DNA of 64,000 nucleotides from CAWAHD01 sp963781785 (GTDB lineage Bacteria; Planctomycetota; Planctomycetia; Isosphaerales; Isosphaeraceae). The position numbers were made by a program, and so were the translations under genes. Location: assembly GCA_963781785.1 (NCBI GenBank), contig CAWAHD010000001.1, positions 868,001 to 932,000 on the forward strand. Reading direction: 5' to 3'. This document shows positions 38,365-48,500 of this stretch, piece by piece. The notes under the pieces are model-generated. The model saw only the letters and a program-made list of their open reading frames with translations. It was not told the DNA's origin and did not search any database. Position 1 is the stretch's first letter, and every line of letters starts with the position of its first letter.

Positions 38365-38811
38365 GGTTCTACACCTATTGCTGGATCGAAGTCGGAAAAC
38401 AACAATCTTGCTGCAATCAACATGCCACGGAGCGGCAGCGCTTTCCATCCGGTCAGTTCCCCTGCTAATCTTAGAGCATGTTTGGACAGACACGTGAGCC
38501 GCGAATGCGGCGGCATCGTAAAGCCCAGGGCGTCAGCCCTGGGGACTGGCGCCGATCGAGACGTGTACCGGTCGGAGCCTCGGCAACGCGACCAAACCCG
38601 AGACTTGGTCTCGGGTTTGGTCGCGTTGCCGAGCCGCGTGTGAGAAAAAATTCGGCGGCCCCTCAAAACCCAGGGCTGACGCCCCGGGGCTCTACGATGT
38701 CGCCCCGTGCGGGGCTGTCCACACAGCATCTTAAGCGATCCGTGACACGATGGACCGTGGAATCTCAATCCAATCGGCCAATTTCCTGGAACGCGTCCTG
38801 GGGAGCATGCC
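38365..38811. other. Intergenic region between divergent genes, rich in palindromes
   Basis: Holds the 26-bp perfect hairpin at 38579, flanked by GCCCAGGGCGTCAGCCCTGGGG (near 38521) and a matching CCAGGGCTGACGCCCCGGGG block (near 38670). No gene is visible. It must include promoters for both flanking genes. Confidence 0.6.
38579..38633. repeat. Perfect 26-bp inverted repeat with 3-base loop
   Basis: The arms 38579-38604 and 38608-38633 are exactly complementary around a TTG loop, starting CTCGGCAACGCGACC. It lies between two divergent genes, so it is not a normal terminator. Palindromic blocks related to 'CCAGGGC...GCCCTGG' flank it. Confidence 0.85.
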
Positions 38812-40051
38812 ATGAATGAAGCATCCATGAACGCGGTCTCCGGGCGTCAACCGATCAGAGAACATGCGGATCCGCTCTTGGCCTACCGAAGCGAATTTCC
38901 GATCCTCGCCCAGACCAACTATCTGATCAGCAATTCTCTGGGGGCGGTGCCGGCAGCGGTCGGGACGAGCCTCCAGGACTATTACGAGTGCTGGGCGACA
39001 CGAGGCGTGCGAATCTGGGAGGAAGCGTGGTGGACCCTGGCCGCTGATATGGGCGACCTGGTCGCGCCCTTGATCGGCGCAAACGCGGGGGAAATCGTGT
39101 TCCAGCCTAACGTCACACTGTCCCACGCCGTCGTTTTCAGCGCCTTCGACTTTTCGCAGCGCCGGTCCAAGATTATCACCGACGCTATGCACTTCCCTTC
39201 GATTCTCTACCTGATCGACCAACAGCGCAGGCTTTCGGCCCGGGTCGAGGTCATCCCATCGGAGGACGGCATCGGAATCGATACAGGCCGGTTGCTGGAT
39301 GCGATCGATGAAGCTACGGCGATGGTTTGTGTCTCGCACGTCCTGTTCAAATCGGCCTATATCCATGACGTCGCAGCCATCGCCGAGAAGGCGCGCCGGG
39401 TGGGTGCCGTCACGATCATCGACGGATACCAGGCGGTCGGAACAATCCCGGTGGACGTGCGTGCGCTCTCCGTCGACGTCTATATCGGCGGTTGCCTGAA
39501 ATGGCTGTGCGGAGGTCCCGGCGCCGCGTTTCTGTGGGTGGAGCCGAACCTGCCGCCGGCGGTTGGAGCCCAGGCTGACCGGGTGGATGTCGCATCAGGA
39601 ACCGTTCTCGTTTCCGGCCAAGCTCGTGCGGCGCGACGACGCCTGGAGGCTCCTGAACGGCACGCCGAGCATCCCGGCTCTGTACGCGGCGCGTCCCGGG
39701 CTCGAGATCGTGAAAAAGATCGGAATCGACGCGATACGCGCCAAGTCGCTCGTGCAGACGTCCCGGCTGCTGGAGCTTGCCGATCAAGCCGGGTATCGAT
39801 GCACGACCCCCAGAGACCCGCCTCGACGGGCGGGCACGGTCGCCGTCGACGTCGAGAGCGGCTACGAGATTTCCCAGAGCCTGAAGGCCATGGACATCCT
39901 CTGCGACTATCGTCCGGGGGCGGGCATTCGCTTCTCGCCTCATTTTTACAATCGGGACGACGAGCTTGACGCCGCGATCGCCGCGATCCGCGAGATCCGG
40001 GCCAGAGGCGCATGGCGCGAGTTTGCCACCGCTCAAACCACGGTCACCTGA
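38812..40051 (+). CDS. PLP-dependent aminotransferase class V / kynureninase-like enzyme (frameshifted)
   Basis: Fold-type I PLP enzyme. The cofactor Asp is in TIIDGYQAVGTIPVD, and the Schiff-base Lys is in DVYIGGCLKWLCGGPGAAFL, the GG-x-KW-x-x-G-G-PG pattern of kynureninase/isopenicillin-epimerase-like proteins. The N-terminal half ends LWVEPNL. A one-base break near 39565 moves the frame to LTGWMSHQEPFSFPAKLV and the small C-terminal domain (PRDPPRRAGTVAVDVESGYE; DYRPGAGIRFSPHFYNRDDE). The likely reaction is a C-S/C-C lyase, epimerase or hydrolase on an amino acid; the substrate is unknown. GGGGAG lies 8 bases before the start. Confidence 0.8.
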
Positions 40052-40101
40052 GAAAAATGCCGGGGGTCGCGTGACGGCTGAAAGGTGCAGGAGGCGCGGC
40101 T

Positions 40102-40587
40102 ATGGGAGGAACGAAGTACTCCATCAAACGGGCCATCTGCGTCTGGGCGTTATGGCTCTCGGTCTTGCTCTGCTTCGCGCTGCCGGCACTGTGGGTCACG
40201 TCGTATTTCATCGATCGTTCCGAGAGCTGCCTTGCCATCGGACATCGCTTCTTCGCGATCCTGCGCGACGGTCGAATCGAGCTGAGCAGCGACCTGAATA
40301 CGGATTCCGGTTATCCCCGACCGGCTGTGATCAATCCGCGGTTGATCATCGCGCCCAAGGTCATCCAGAGTGAAAGCGTGAACCTTCCCGGGTTCGAGCT
40401 TCACATCTGCTGTCTGGCTGGTGGTACTTGGCTCTGGTCGCTCAGTCTGTCGCCGTTGATTCCGATCGTGATTTCGGCTGGCAGCGCGGCACTTCTCTTT
40501 CATCGCCTGCGGCGGAGCCACCCCCGTGCGCGGCAGTGCGGCGGAATGCATGCTGACGTGAACGGGCGTGCGTGCGTGTATCCGTGA
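40102..40587 (+). CDS. Small hypothetical membrane protein
   Basis: 161 residues with an N-terminal TM (ICVWALWLSVLLCFALPALW), an extracytoplasmic stretch (FAILRDGRIELSSDLNTDSG) and a second TM (LSPLIPIVISAGSAALLF). GGAGG lies 9 bases before the ATG. No family recognised; 50 bases after the PLP enzyme on the same strand. Confidence 0.5.
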   Translation: MGGTKYSIKRAICVWALWLSVLLCFALPALWVTSYFIDRSESCLAIGHRFFAILRDGRIELSSDLNTDSGYPRPAVINPRLIIAPKVIQSESVNLPGFELHICCLAGGTWLWSLSLSPLIPIVISAGSAALLFHRLRRSHPRARQCGGMHADVNGRACVYP

Positions 40588-40793
40588 CGGCGGGGCCTCA
40601 CGGTGAGTTCATGCCCGCACCAACCGCCGGCGTCGCGCGGATCAAATCTTGTCAAATCAGAATTGAATCATCCCGGGCCCATCCAAATGGCATCGTAGTT
40701 GCCGCCTTTTATTGCTCACCGCGGGGAAAGTCCCCGCGTGCGGGCGCAGCCCGCAAATCAGGAATCTGTCGCAACCAAAGAGGGAGGACAGCG

Positions 40794-41495
40794 ATGAGAA
40801 ATCGGCTTGCTCAGCTCGCAACGGGGTCCACGATGGTTCTGGTGCTCTCGCTCAGCCCCGCTTCATGGGCACAGCAGAGCAATCCAGCAGCGGCCAGGAA
40901 TCCGGCAGCCGGCCAGAACACGAACCAGGCTTCAGCCGAAACCGAGACGATCCACGGAGTTATCGCCGGGATCACGGCCGAGGGGGAGGCGATGTTCGAC
41001 TATCGCACGAACCGTGCCGTGGCAGCGGAGGCCACATTCTTGACGGTCGTGGGATCACCGATGAAGGAGCACGCGAGCGAAGCGAACCGGCGCGACAGTG
41101 GCGCAGCCAATCGCCGCGAGGCGGGAGCTTCCGATCGCGAATCCTCGCACCGCAGGCGGCACAACGTCTATTACGTGTGGCTGTCGCCCAAGACCAAGAT
41201 CTGTGAAGACTGGACCGAGCACGGCAAAGCGCCCGCTGCCGGTGGCACGGAAAGCTCGGCACAGAAGAAAGAGGTTGCCATCGACAACCTGGAAGTCGGC
41301 GATCACGTCGAGATCCAGTTCGTCCGCAATGACGATTCGACCGCCAATGCCATCCACCGCACCGAGCAGATGACCAGAAAACACGGGAGGCATCGCACCT
41401 ACGTTGGCCACGCCACAGCCGTCACGATCCTGGCTGCCAGGCAAATGACCTCGGCGAATCCGGAGACGAAGTCGAATCGCGAGATTCCAAAGTAA
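40794..41495 (+). CDS. Exported hypothetical protein
   Basis: 233-residue protein with a signal peptide (MVLVLSLSPASWAQQ), a low-complexity Asn/Ala linker, a beta-rich domain (ETIHGVIAGITAEGEAMFDY; NVYYVWLSPKTKICED; NLEVGDHVEIQFVRNDD) and a basic His/Arg-rich segment. The VGDHVEIQF stretch is like OB-fold/DUF5666-type copper- or nucleic-acid-binding strands, but I cannot assign it. AGGGAGGA 5 bases before 40794 fixes the start. Confidence 0.6.
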   Translation: MRNRLAQLATGSTMVLVLSLSPASWAQQSNPAAARNPAAGQNTNQASAETETIHGVIAGITAEGEAMFDYRTNRAVAAEATFLTVVGSPMKEHASEANRRDSGAANRREAGASDRESSHRRRHNVYYVWLSPKTKICEDWTEHGKAPAAGGTESSAQKKEVAIDNLEVGDHVEIQFVRNDDSTANAIHRTEQMTRKHGRHRTYVGHATAVTILAARQMTSANPETKSNREIPK

Positions 41496-41525
41496 GCGGA
41501 AGTGGATCTGAGTTTGAGCACAGGA

Positions 41526-41558
41526 GCGGCCGGGTGCACAAGCGTGCAACCCGGCCGC
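41526..41558. terminator. GC-rich hairpin between convergent genes
   Basis: Arms GCGGCCGGGT (41526-41535) and ACCCGGCCGC (41549-41558) are perfectly complementary, with further inner pairing. It lies between the exported-protein gene and the convergent oxidoreductase gene. There is no U-tract, so it would be a weak or bidirectional terminator. Confidence 0.55.
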
Positions 41559-41602
41559 TGCCGTGCCTGGGCGGGATCAGGCGATCCGGGATTCCGCTCA
41601 AA

Positions 41603-42724
41603 TTACGGCTGGCCGAGCGGTGTGTCGATCCAGACCCTCCTCTTGTGTGACTCGAGCACGGCATCGGCGACGATCTGGGCATTCCACCCATCGTAAAAGC
41701 TGGGGACGGCCTTGCGGCCGGCGACGATTGCCGAGATGAACTCCCACATCAGGTCATAGCGGAAAACGGTCGCCGGCGCTCCCTGGCCCAGATCGCGAGG
41801 ACTACCGAGGGGCTTGAGGAACTCACCGGGCACGGGCACGGGCGCCAGGTCCTGACCGGTCTTGCCCAGGAGAATCGTGTTGGGCTCGTGAAGCCGGTAG
41901 ACGGCCGAGCCTTCCGAGCCGTTGACCTCGGCCCATTCATGGCCGAAGCCGTCGCGGTGGTAGCCCTTGGCCAGGGTGGTTCCCTCCCAGACTCCGGTCG
42001 CGCCGGTCTGGAACTCACCGATCAAGGACGACCAGTCGTCGACATCGGAAGGGGGGCAGGACTGGCCGTCCGCGGTGTGGTCCCGGGGAGCGAACCGCGC
42101 GACGGCGCCGCAGACCCGCTCGATCGGTCCCATGAGGTCGATCGCAAAGTCGATGCGATGAATCGTCATATCAAAAAGGTCGCCCGCTCCGGCTCGCACC
42201 CGGTACTGGCGCCAGCCCCAACTGGTCTCGGGCCAGTCGAGAAAGCGCTGCGAGCGAAAGTGGCGCGGCGTGCCCAGAGCACCCGAGTGGAGCAGGTGCC
42301 TGAGGTACCGCATCGCCGGTGCGAACCGGTACGTGAAGGCTGTCATGTGGACGACGCCCGAATCACGGGCGGCTCGGTACATCTCGCCGACCTCAGCCGC
42401 GCTCAAACCCAGGGGCTTCTCGCACATGACGTGCTTGCCGGCCTGCGCCGCGGCCAGAGCGATCGGCCGGTGCGTGTCGTTGGGCGTCGCGATCACGACG
42501 GCGTCGACCGAGTCGAGCGAGCAGAGCGCAATCGGGTCAGTCGTGGCCTCGGCCACGTTCCACTCGGCCTGGCGCTTCTTGAGGATCTCGGGATCGGCGT
42601 CGCTGATGGCAACCAGCTCGGCACGGGGGTCCAGCCGCAGGCCCGGCAGGTGATGGTAGGCGGTCACCGCGCCCGTGCCGATGAAGGCCACGCGCACTTT
42701 GGAGTTCGGGGACGTCGCGGGCAT
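41603..42724 (-). CDS. Gfo/Idh/MocA family NAD(P)-dependent oxidoreductase
   Basis: 373-residue enzyme. The N-terminal Rossmann motif is RVAFIGTGAVTAYHHLPGL; AGKHVMCEKPLGLSAAEV carries the signature Lys, and DLFDMTIHRIDFAIDLMGP holds the conserved His region. The family oxidises or reduces sugars, inositols and bile pigments. The start at 42724 (MPATSPNSKVRVAFIG) follows AAAGGACA. Divergently transcribed from a second family member; the substrate is unknown. Confidence 0.9.
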   Translation of the reverse strand: MPATSPNSKVRVAFIGTGAVTAYHHLPGLRLDPRAELVAISDADPEILKKRQAEWNVAEATTDPIALCSLDSVDAVVIATPNDTHRPIALAAAQAGKHVMCEKPLGLSAAEVGEMYRAARDSGVVHMTAFTYRFAPAMRYLRHLLHSGALGTPRHFRSQRFLDWPETSWGWRQYRVRAGAGDLFDMTIHRIDFAIDLMGPIERVCGAVARFAPRDHTADGQSCPPSDVDDWSSLIGEFQTGATGVWEGTTLAKGYHRDGFGHEWAEVNGSEGSAVYRLHEPNTILLGKTGQDLAPVPVPGEFLKPLGSPRDLGQGAPATVFRYDLMWEFISAIVAGRKAVPSFYDGWNAQIVADAVLESHKRRVWIDTPLGQP

Positions 42725-42825
42725 CTCAGATGTCCTTTTCCGGGTTATTGCCTTCGCTCGCACGTCCTACTATCCTGCACAAACCCCTAGAAGGGAAGTC
42801 ACCCTCTCTGGAAGGAGAACTCGAA

Positions 42826-43956
42826 ATGGCGAGCGAAAAGCCGATCCGCGTGGCCTTGATCGGTCTGGGTTTCGGATCCGAATTCATCCCGATCTATCAA
42901 AAATACCCCGGCGCGGAGATCGCGGCGATCTGCCGCCGCAATCGCAAGGAGCTGGACGAATGCGCCAGCCGGTATGGAATCAAGACCTGCTATACCGATT
43001 ACCGCGAGCTCTTGAAGAACCCCGATATCGACGCGGTCCACATCAACTCGCCGATTCCCGATCACGCCTGGATGTCGATCGAAGGTCTCGAAGCCGGCAA
43101 GCACGTGGCCTGCACGGTCCCGATGGGGACGTCGATCGACGAATGCCGGCGGATCGTGGCTGCCCAGCGCAAAAGCGGCAAGATCTACATGATGATGGAG
43201 ACGGTGGTCTACAGCCGGGAATACCTTTTCGTCAAGGAGCTCTACGACAAGGGCGAGCTGGGACGGCTCCAGTTCCTGCGGGGGAGCCACCAGCAAGACA
43301 TGGACGGCTGGCCCGATTACTGGCCGGGTTTGCCTCCGATGTGGTATGCCACCCACTGCGTCAGCCCATGCCTGGCCATCCTGGGCAAACAGGCCAGGAG
43401 CGTCGTTTGCCACGGCTCGGGCCGGATCCGTGAGGAGCTGGTGAGCCGGTACGGCAGCCCATTCGCCCTCGAGACGGCGACATTCACGATCAAAGACTCG
43501 GACGTGGTCGCCGAAGTGACGAGAAGCCTGTTCGACACGGCCCGGCAGTACCGCGAAAGCTTTGATGCCACCGGCAGCAAGAAGAGCTTCGAATGGCAGC
43601 AGATCGAGAACGAAGATCCGGTGATCCACACCAAGAGCACGCCCGAGCATCCGCTCGCGGAGCCCGAGATCCCGCGGCGGGTCAAGGTGCCGGACTATGC
43701 GCATCTCTTGCCCGAGCCGATCCGCCGATTTACCCAGCCATCCGCGATCCAGGACGCAGAGCACCTGTCGTTTCTCCAGGGGGGAGGCCACGGCGGGTCG
43801 CATCCCCACCTGGTCCATGCCTTCTTGAGCGCCGTCAAGGGAGACCGCCCCGCGCTGCCCGACGCAGCGACCTCCGCCAACTGGACCATGGTCGGCCTCT
43901 GCGCCCATGAATCCGCGATGAACGGCGGCACGCGCGTCGACATCCCGGTTCTGTAG
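42826..43956 (+). CDS. Gfo/Idh/MocA family oxidoreductase (atypical active site)
   Basis: 376-residue enzyme with Rossmann motif RVALIGLGFGSEFIPIYQKY. Where most members have E-K-P it reads AGKHVACTVPMGTSIDECRR, so the usual catalytic Lys region is altered to TVPM. The C-terminal domain includes MWYATHCVSPCLAIL. AAGGAG lies 8 bases before 42826. Divergent from the previous gene with a 101-base shared promoter region, suggesting joint control. Confidence 0.88.
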   Translation: MASEKPIRVALIGLGFGSEFIPIYQKYPGAEIAAICRRNRKELDECASRYGIKTCYTDYRELLKNPDIDAVHINSPIPDHAWMSIEGLEAGKHVACTVPMGTSIDECRRIVAAQRKSGKIYMMMETVVYSREYLFVKELYDKGELGRLQFLRGSHQQDMDGWPDYWPGLPPMWYATHCVSPCLAILGKQARSVVCHGSGRIREELVSRYGSPFALETATFTIKDSDVVAEVTRSLFDTARQYRESFDATGSKKSFEWQQIENEDPVIHTKSTPEHPLAEPEIPRRVKVPDYAHLLPEPIRRFTQPSAIQDAEHLSFLQGGGHGGSHPHLVHAFLSAVKGDRPALPDAATSANWTMVGLCAHESAMNGGTRVDIPVL

Positions 43957-43979
43957 AAGAATCCACGGAGCCGCCACCC

Positions 43980-45314
43980 TTATCGAGGACCCGCACGGCG
44001 CCCAACTCGCTGTCCGGCCGAGGGCGCCGTCGGATTGTTCGCCACGGCGGGCTCATCTTCAACAAGAAACAGGTTCTTGTGGAGATCGCCGTGTTGATTG
44101 TGATTGCGGGCGGGTTCATCTGCGAGCAGATACACCCCCGCCAGGCAGGGTTGGGCGAGAACCACGGCGAGAACGGCGTGGCAGGCCAGCCTGGTCCACC
44201 CGGCGGTCTCGCTCACGAGTACGAAAGCGCCCTCGGCGATCAAGAGATGGAAGGCCGGGACGAGCTCGAGGATCAGCCGGCCGTGAAGGGGGTATCGCTT
44301 GAGCGCCGAGGCGGCCATGGCCAGGGCGATCGGCAAGACCAGCATCGCCCAGACCGGCCAGGCTCGGCGCCAGAGCGAGAGCGCGCCCACCGTCAGGAGC
44401 AAAATCGGCAGAGCGACCCCGATCCAGGGGAGGGCGACCATGTTGAGCGGATTGACGAGAATCTCCAGCAGGATACCGGCGGCCTTGAACCCACGGGTGA
44501 CGCTCATTGGCCAGGGCAACACCGGCAGGAATGCAAAGTCCCAGAAGCGATACATCGTGGTGGCGGGGCCGAGAAGCGTGAGCGATACCCGGTAAGCTGC
44601 CAGAAAGCTCGCCAGCCAGAGGCTGGCGATCGCGGCCCACAGGGCGGCCCCGCGTCGGTCCCGGGCGAGGATCCGGGTGAGGATCAAGACGGTGCCACAG
44701 CCGGCCGTGATGAAAACCGACGGAAACGAAAACCAGGGAGCGGCGACAGCCCCGAGGGCCGTCCAGGCAGCGCGCCGCCGCGACAGCGGTTTTCCCAGCG
44801 CCTCGATCGCCGCCAGGCTAAGGCCGAGCCCCACCGCCACATCGAGCGAGTACGGCTTCATTTCGCTCGAATAATAGATCAGATCCTCGGAGCACACAAA
44901 CAAGAGCAAGGCGATCACGGCCGCGCGCCGCGGTAAGACCTGCCGGGCCAGCCGCTCAAACAGGAACAAAGCGGCGATCCCGCTCAACAGCGGAATCAAG
45001 CGGCCGATTCTCTCGGTCGCCCCCAGGGCCCGGACGATGGCTCGCAGTGCCATCAAGAACCCCAGCGGCGCCAACTGATCGCCGCGAATCGGGTGGGAGA
45101 AATCGAGCACCGGCATCCCCTCGATATTGCCCCACAACAAAGCCTCGTCGAAACCAAACCGGCGGTCCCTCGAATACACCTGCAAGCGAACGAGAACACC
45201 CACAGCCAGAAGCAGGATCTCGGCGTGCCGGCATAGCAGGCGCCACAGCCACGCCGCGTCTTTCTCGATCGGCCGCCTGACGAGCCACGAACCGACAGTC
45301 GACAGCCAGTTCAT
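43980..45314 (-). CDS. GT-C-type membrane glycosyltransferase-like protein
   Basis: Polytopic membrane protein of about 444 residues. The early loop holds FGFDEALLWGNIEGMP with the acidic pair typical of the GT39/PMT-like GT-C superfamily, followed by HPIRGDQLAPLGFLMA and many TM helices. The C-terminus is a soluble tail. Such enzymes use lipid-linked sugars. The start at 45314 (MNWLSTVGSWLVRR) has AGGA upstream. Confidence 0.7.
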   Translation of the reverse strand: MNWLSTVGSWLVRRPIEKDAAWLWRLLCRHAEILLLAVGVLVRLQVYSRDRRFGFDEALLWGNIEGMPVLDFSHPIRGDQLAPLGFLMALRAIVRALGATERIGRLIPLLSGIAALFLFERLARQVLPRRAAVIALLLFVCSEDLIYYSSEMKPYSLDVAVGLGLSLAAIEALGKPLSRRRAAWTALGAVAAPWFSFPSVFITAGCGTVLILTRILARDRRGAALWAAIASLWLASFLAAYRVSLTLLGPATTMYRFWDFAFLPVLPWPMSVTRGFKAAGILLEILVNPLNMVALPWIGVALPILLLTVGALSLWRRAWPVWAMLVLPIALAMAASALKRYPLHGRLILELVPAFHLLIAEGAFVLVSETAGWTRLACHAVLAVVLAQPCLAGVYLLADEPARNHNQHGDLHKNLFLVEDEPAVANNPTAPSAGQRVGRRAGPR

Positions 45315-45573
45315 GGCGATTGATCCTGAAAGCGGATTGTCCGCAGGACGAACGCGTCGTTGATCACGCTCGACACGAAGCGATCGGCCGTCATGGTAAC
45401 ACAACGGTACCGGTCCAGGTTATGATCGAGCGGAGACCGGCCATTCTTGGAAGGATGAAACGCGAATCCGGCTGATGGCTGCCTGTGAGAACTCTCGAAT
45501 CGTAGAATGAAACCGCAGGAGAATTCGAAGATGGCGGCGGGGCGGCCGTCACGTCAATTGGCATAGGTACGCC

Positions 45574-48500
45574 ATGACCACACCATTTGAATATGACGTC
45601 TTCTTGAGTCACAGCTCCGAGGACACGCCGGCCGTGCGCGAGCTGGCGAAGCGGCTTAAGGGCGACGGAGTGCGCGTCTGGCTCGACGAGTGGGAGCTCA
45701 AGCCAGGAGACGCGATCCTCCACAGAGTCGAGCAGGGACTGGAGAGTTCGCGGATCCTCGTCCTGGTCATGTCGGCCCAGGCGATGGCGGCGCCCGGTTG
45801 GATGACGCTCGAGAGCCACACATTCCGATTTCGGGACCCGCTTAACGCCGAGCGCCGATTCATCCCCCTGCGACTGGACGACGCGCCGGTTGAGGACGCA
45901 CTCCGGCAATTCCTCTACGTCGATTGGCGGGAGCGGTCCCCTGAGGAGTACATCAAGCTGCTGGATGCCTGCCGGGCGGCGACAATCGCGTCTCCGGCCG
46001 TGGGCGAGACGACGGGTCGAGCGTCGCCAGAAGAAGTTCGCGTTCTCAGCGGACACACGAGTGACGTCAGGGCATTGGCAATGACTCCGGACGGCAGTCG
46101 AGCTGTCTCCGGGTCTTACGATAACACGGTGCGGGTTTGGGACTTGGCGTCGGGCCGCTGCCTCGCCACACTCAAAGGGCATACCGCCTACGTGATCGGT
46201 GTTGCGGTAACGCCGGACGGTAGTCGGGCCGTCTCCGGCTCGGCGGACGGCACGGTGCGGGTGTGGGACCTGACCTCAGGCCGCTGCCTCGCCACACTCA
46301 AAGGGCATACCGGCGCCGTTTACGGCGCGGCGCTAACGGCGGATGGCAGTTGCGCTGTTTCCGGCTCCTCTGATAACACAATGCGGGTTTGGGACTTGGC
46401 CTCGGGCCGCTGCCTCGACGCACACTGGCATCCCGGCGCCGTGCGGGGCGTGGCGGTGACGCCGGATGGCAGGTGGGCCGTCTCCGGGGCTTCCGACGAC
46501 ACGGTTCGGGTGTGGGACCTGGCCGAGGGCTGGCAATCCGCCAGACGCGAATGGCATATCGGCGCCATGTCCGGCCTGGCGGTGACGGCGGACGGCAGAT
46601 GGGTTCTCTCCGGTTCCAGCGACAACACATTAACAGTCTGGCACGCGGCCTCAGGCCACTGCCTCGCCACGCTCGAAGGGCATACCGGCGCCGTCGTCGG
46701 TGTGGCGATGACGCCCGACGGCAGTCGGGCCGTCTCCGGCTCTTATGATCGCACGTTGCGGGTGTGGGACCTGGCCTCGGGCCACTGCCTCACCGCGCTC
46801 AAAGGGCACACCAACGCCGTGTTCGCCGTGGCGGTGACGTCGGACGGCAGCAGGGCTGTTTCCGGGTCGGGTGATAACACATTGCGGGTCTGGACGCTTC
46901 CCAAGGGTACTGCCGTGACAGCCCGAGCCCGCGCGGAAGCTGTCTATACCAACGCCAAAGTCCTGCTCGTCGGCGAAAGCGGGGTGGGCAAATCAGGCCT
47001 GGCGATCCGGCTGACGGACGACCGCTTCGAGCCGACCATCTCGACGGATGGCGTCTGGGCCACCCAGTTGAAGCTGCCGCACGAGGCTAGCCCCGGCGAC
47101 CACGAGCGGGAGATCTGGCTCTGGGATTTTGCCGGCCAGGCCGACTATCGCCTGATCCACCAGCTCTTCCTGGACGAAACCGCTTTGGCCGTGCTCGTCT
47201 TCAACCCCCAGAGCGACAACCCGTTCGAGGGGCTCGGCCAGTGGGACCATAGCCTCGGGCGGGCGGCCCGCCGCCCGTTCCGCAAGTTGCTCGTTGCAGG
47301 CCGGTGCGACCGAGGCGGCCTTCGTGTCAGCCGCGCCAGCGTCGAACAATTCCGCAAGGAACGTGGCTTCGACGCCTATCTGGAGACCAGCGCCCTGACT
47401 GCAAGCGGCTGCCCCGAGCTCCGCGCCGCCATCATCGACACCATCCCCTGGGACCAGATCCCCTGGACCGCCTCTCCGCGGATCTTCAGGCGGCTCAAGG
47501 AAGCCATCCTCAAGCTCAAGGACGAGGGTAAAGTGCTGCTGCGGCTGGCCGAGCTGCGGCAGCAACTTGAGATGCGCCTGCCCGCTGAGACGTTCACCAT
47601 CGACGAGCTGCGTGCGGTGGTCGGCCTGCTGGCTGGCCCGGGCGTCGTCTGGCGGCTGGAATTCGGCGACTTCATCCTGCTTCAGCCCGAGCGGGTCAAC
47701 GCCTATGCCGCAGCCGTGGTTCGCAAGGTCCGCGCCCACACCGACGAGATCGGCGTGATCCCCGAAGAGGATGTCCTGACGGGAAAGCTCGATTATCAGG
47801 ACATGCACCGGCTGCCGCCCGACGAGGAGTCGATCGTCCTTCGCGCGATGCACCAGACCTTCGTCGATCACAGCCTCTGCCTGCGCGAGCCGGCTGCCGC
47901 CGGCCCGCTGCTGGTCTTCCCGTCCTACTTCAAGCGCGAGCGGCCCGATCTGGGGGATCACCCGGCTGTCTTCGTCAGCTACCAGTTTCGCGGGCCGCTC
48001 GAGGAGATCTACGCCACGCTGGTCGTCCGGCTGCTCCACGCCGCTGCCGTCAACAAAGATCGGCTCTGGAAGTTCGCCGCCGACTTCAAGACGCACGAGG
48101 GCCGGCGTGTCGGCCTCTTGATGACCCCGAACGGAGAGGGCTCGGCTGAGATCAGCATCTACTTTGAAGCCGGTATCCCCGACGACACCAAGGTCACGTT
48201 CATCAAGTACGTGCACGAGCACTTGAAGGCCAAGGCTCTCGACGTGGTCCGCCAGCGCCACTACGTCTGCATTAATCCGAAATGCGGGCAGCTCGTCGAG
48301 GGCGTCCGCGCGATCAAGGCGGCATTCAGCCGTGGCAGTCGGAGCGTTCCCTGCCAATTCTGCGGCAAGAAGATTCCCCTTGTGGACCTGATCGAACAGA
48401 AGTTCGCCTCGCCCGAGTCCGCGAAGCGCGTGCGTGAACTGGACGATCGGGCCCAGACACTCATCGACAACGAGAGCCGCGAGTTGATCTTGGTCGGCCA

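Noticed and set aside
38579..38633. Rho-independent terminator
   Set aside because: Located between divergent gene starts, without a T-tract; listed as an inverted repeat instead.
45391..46182. 263-residue minus-strand open frame opposite the TIR domain
   Set aside because: Shadow; the TIR motifs on the plus strand explain the region.
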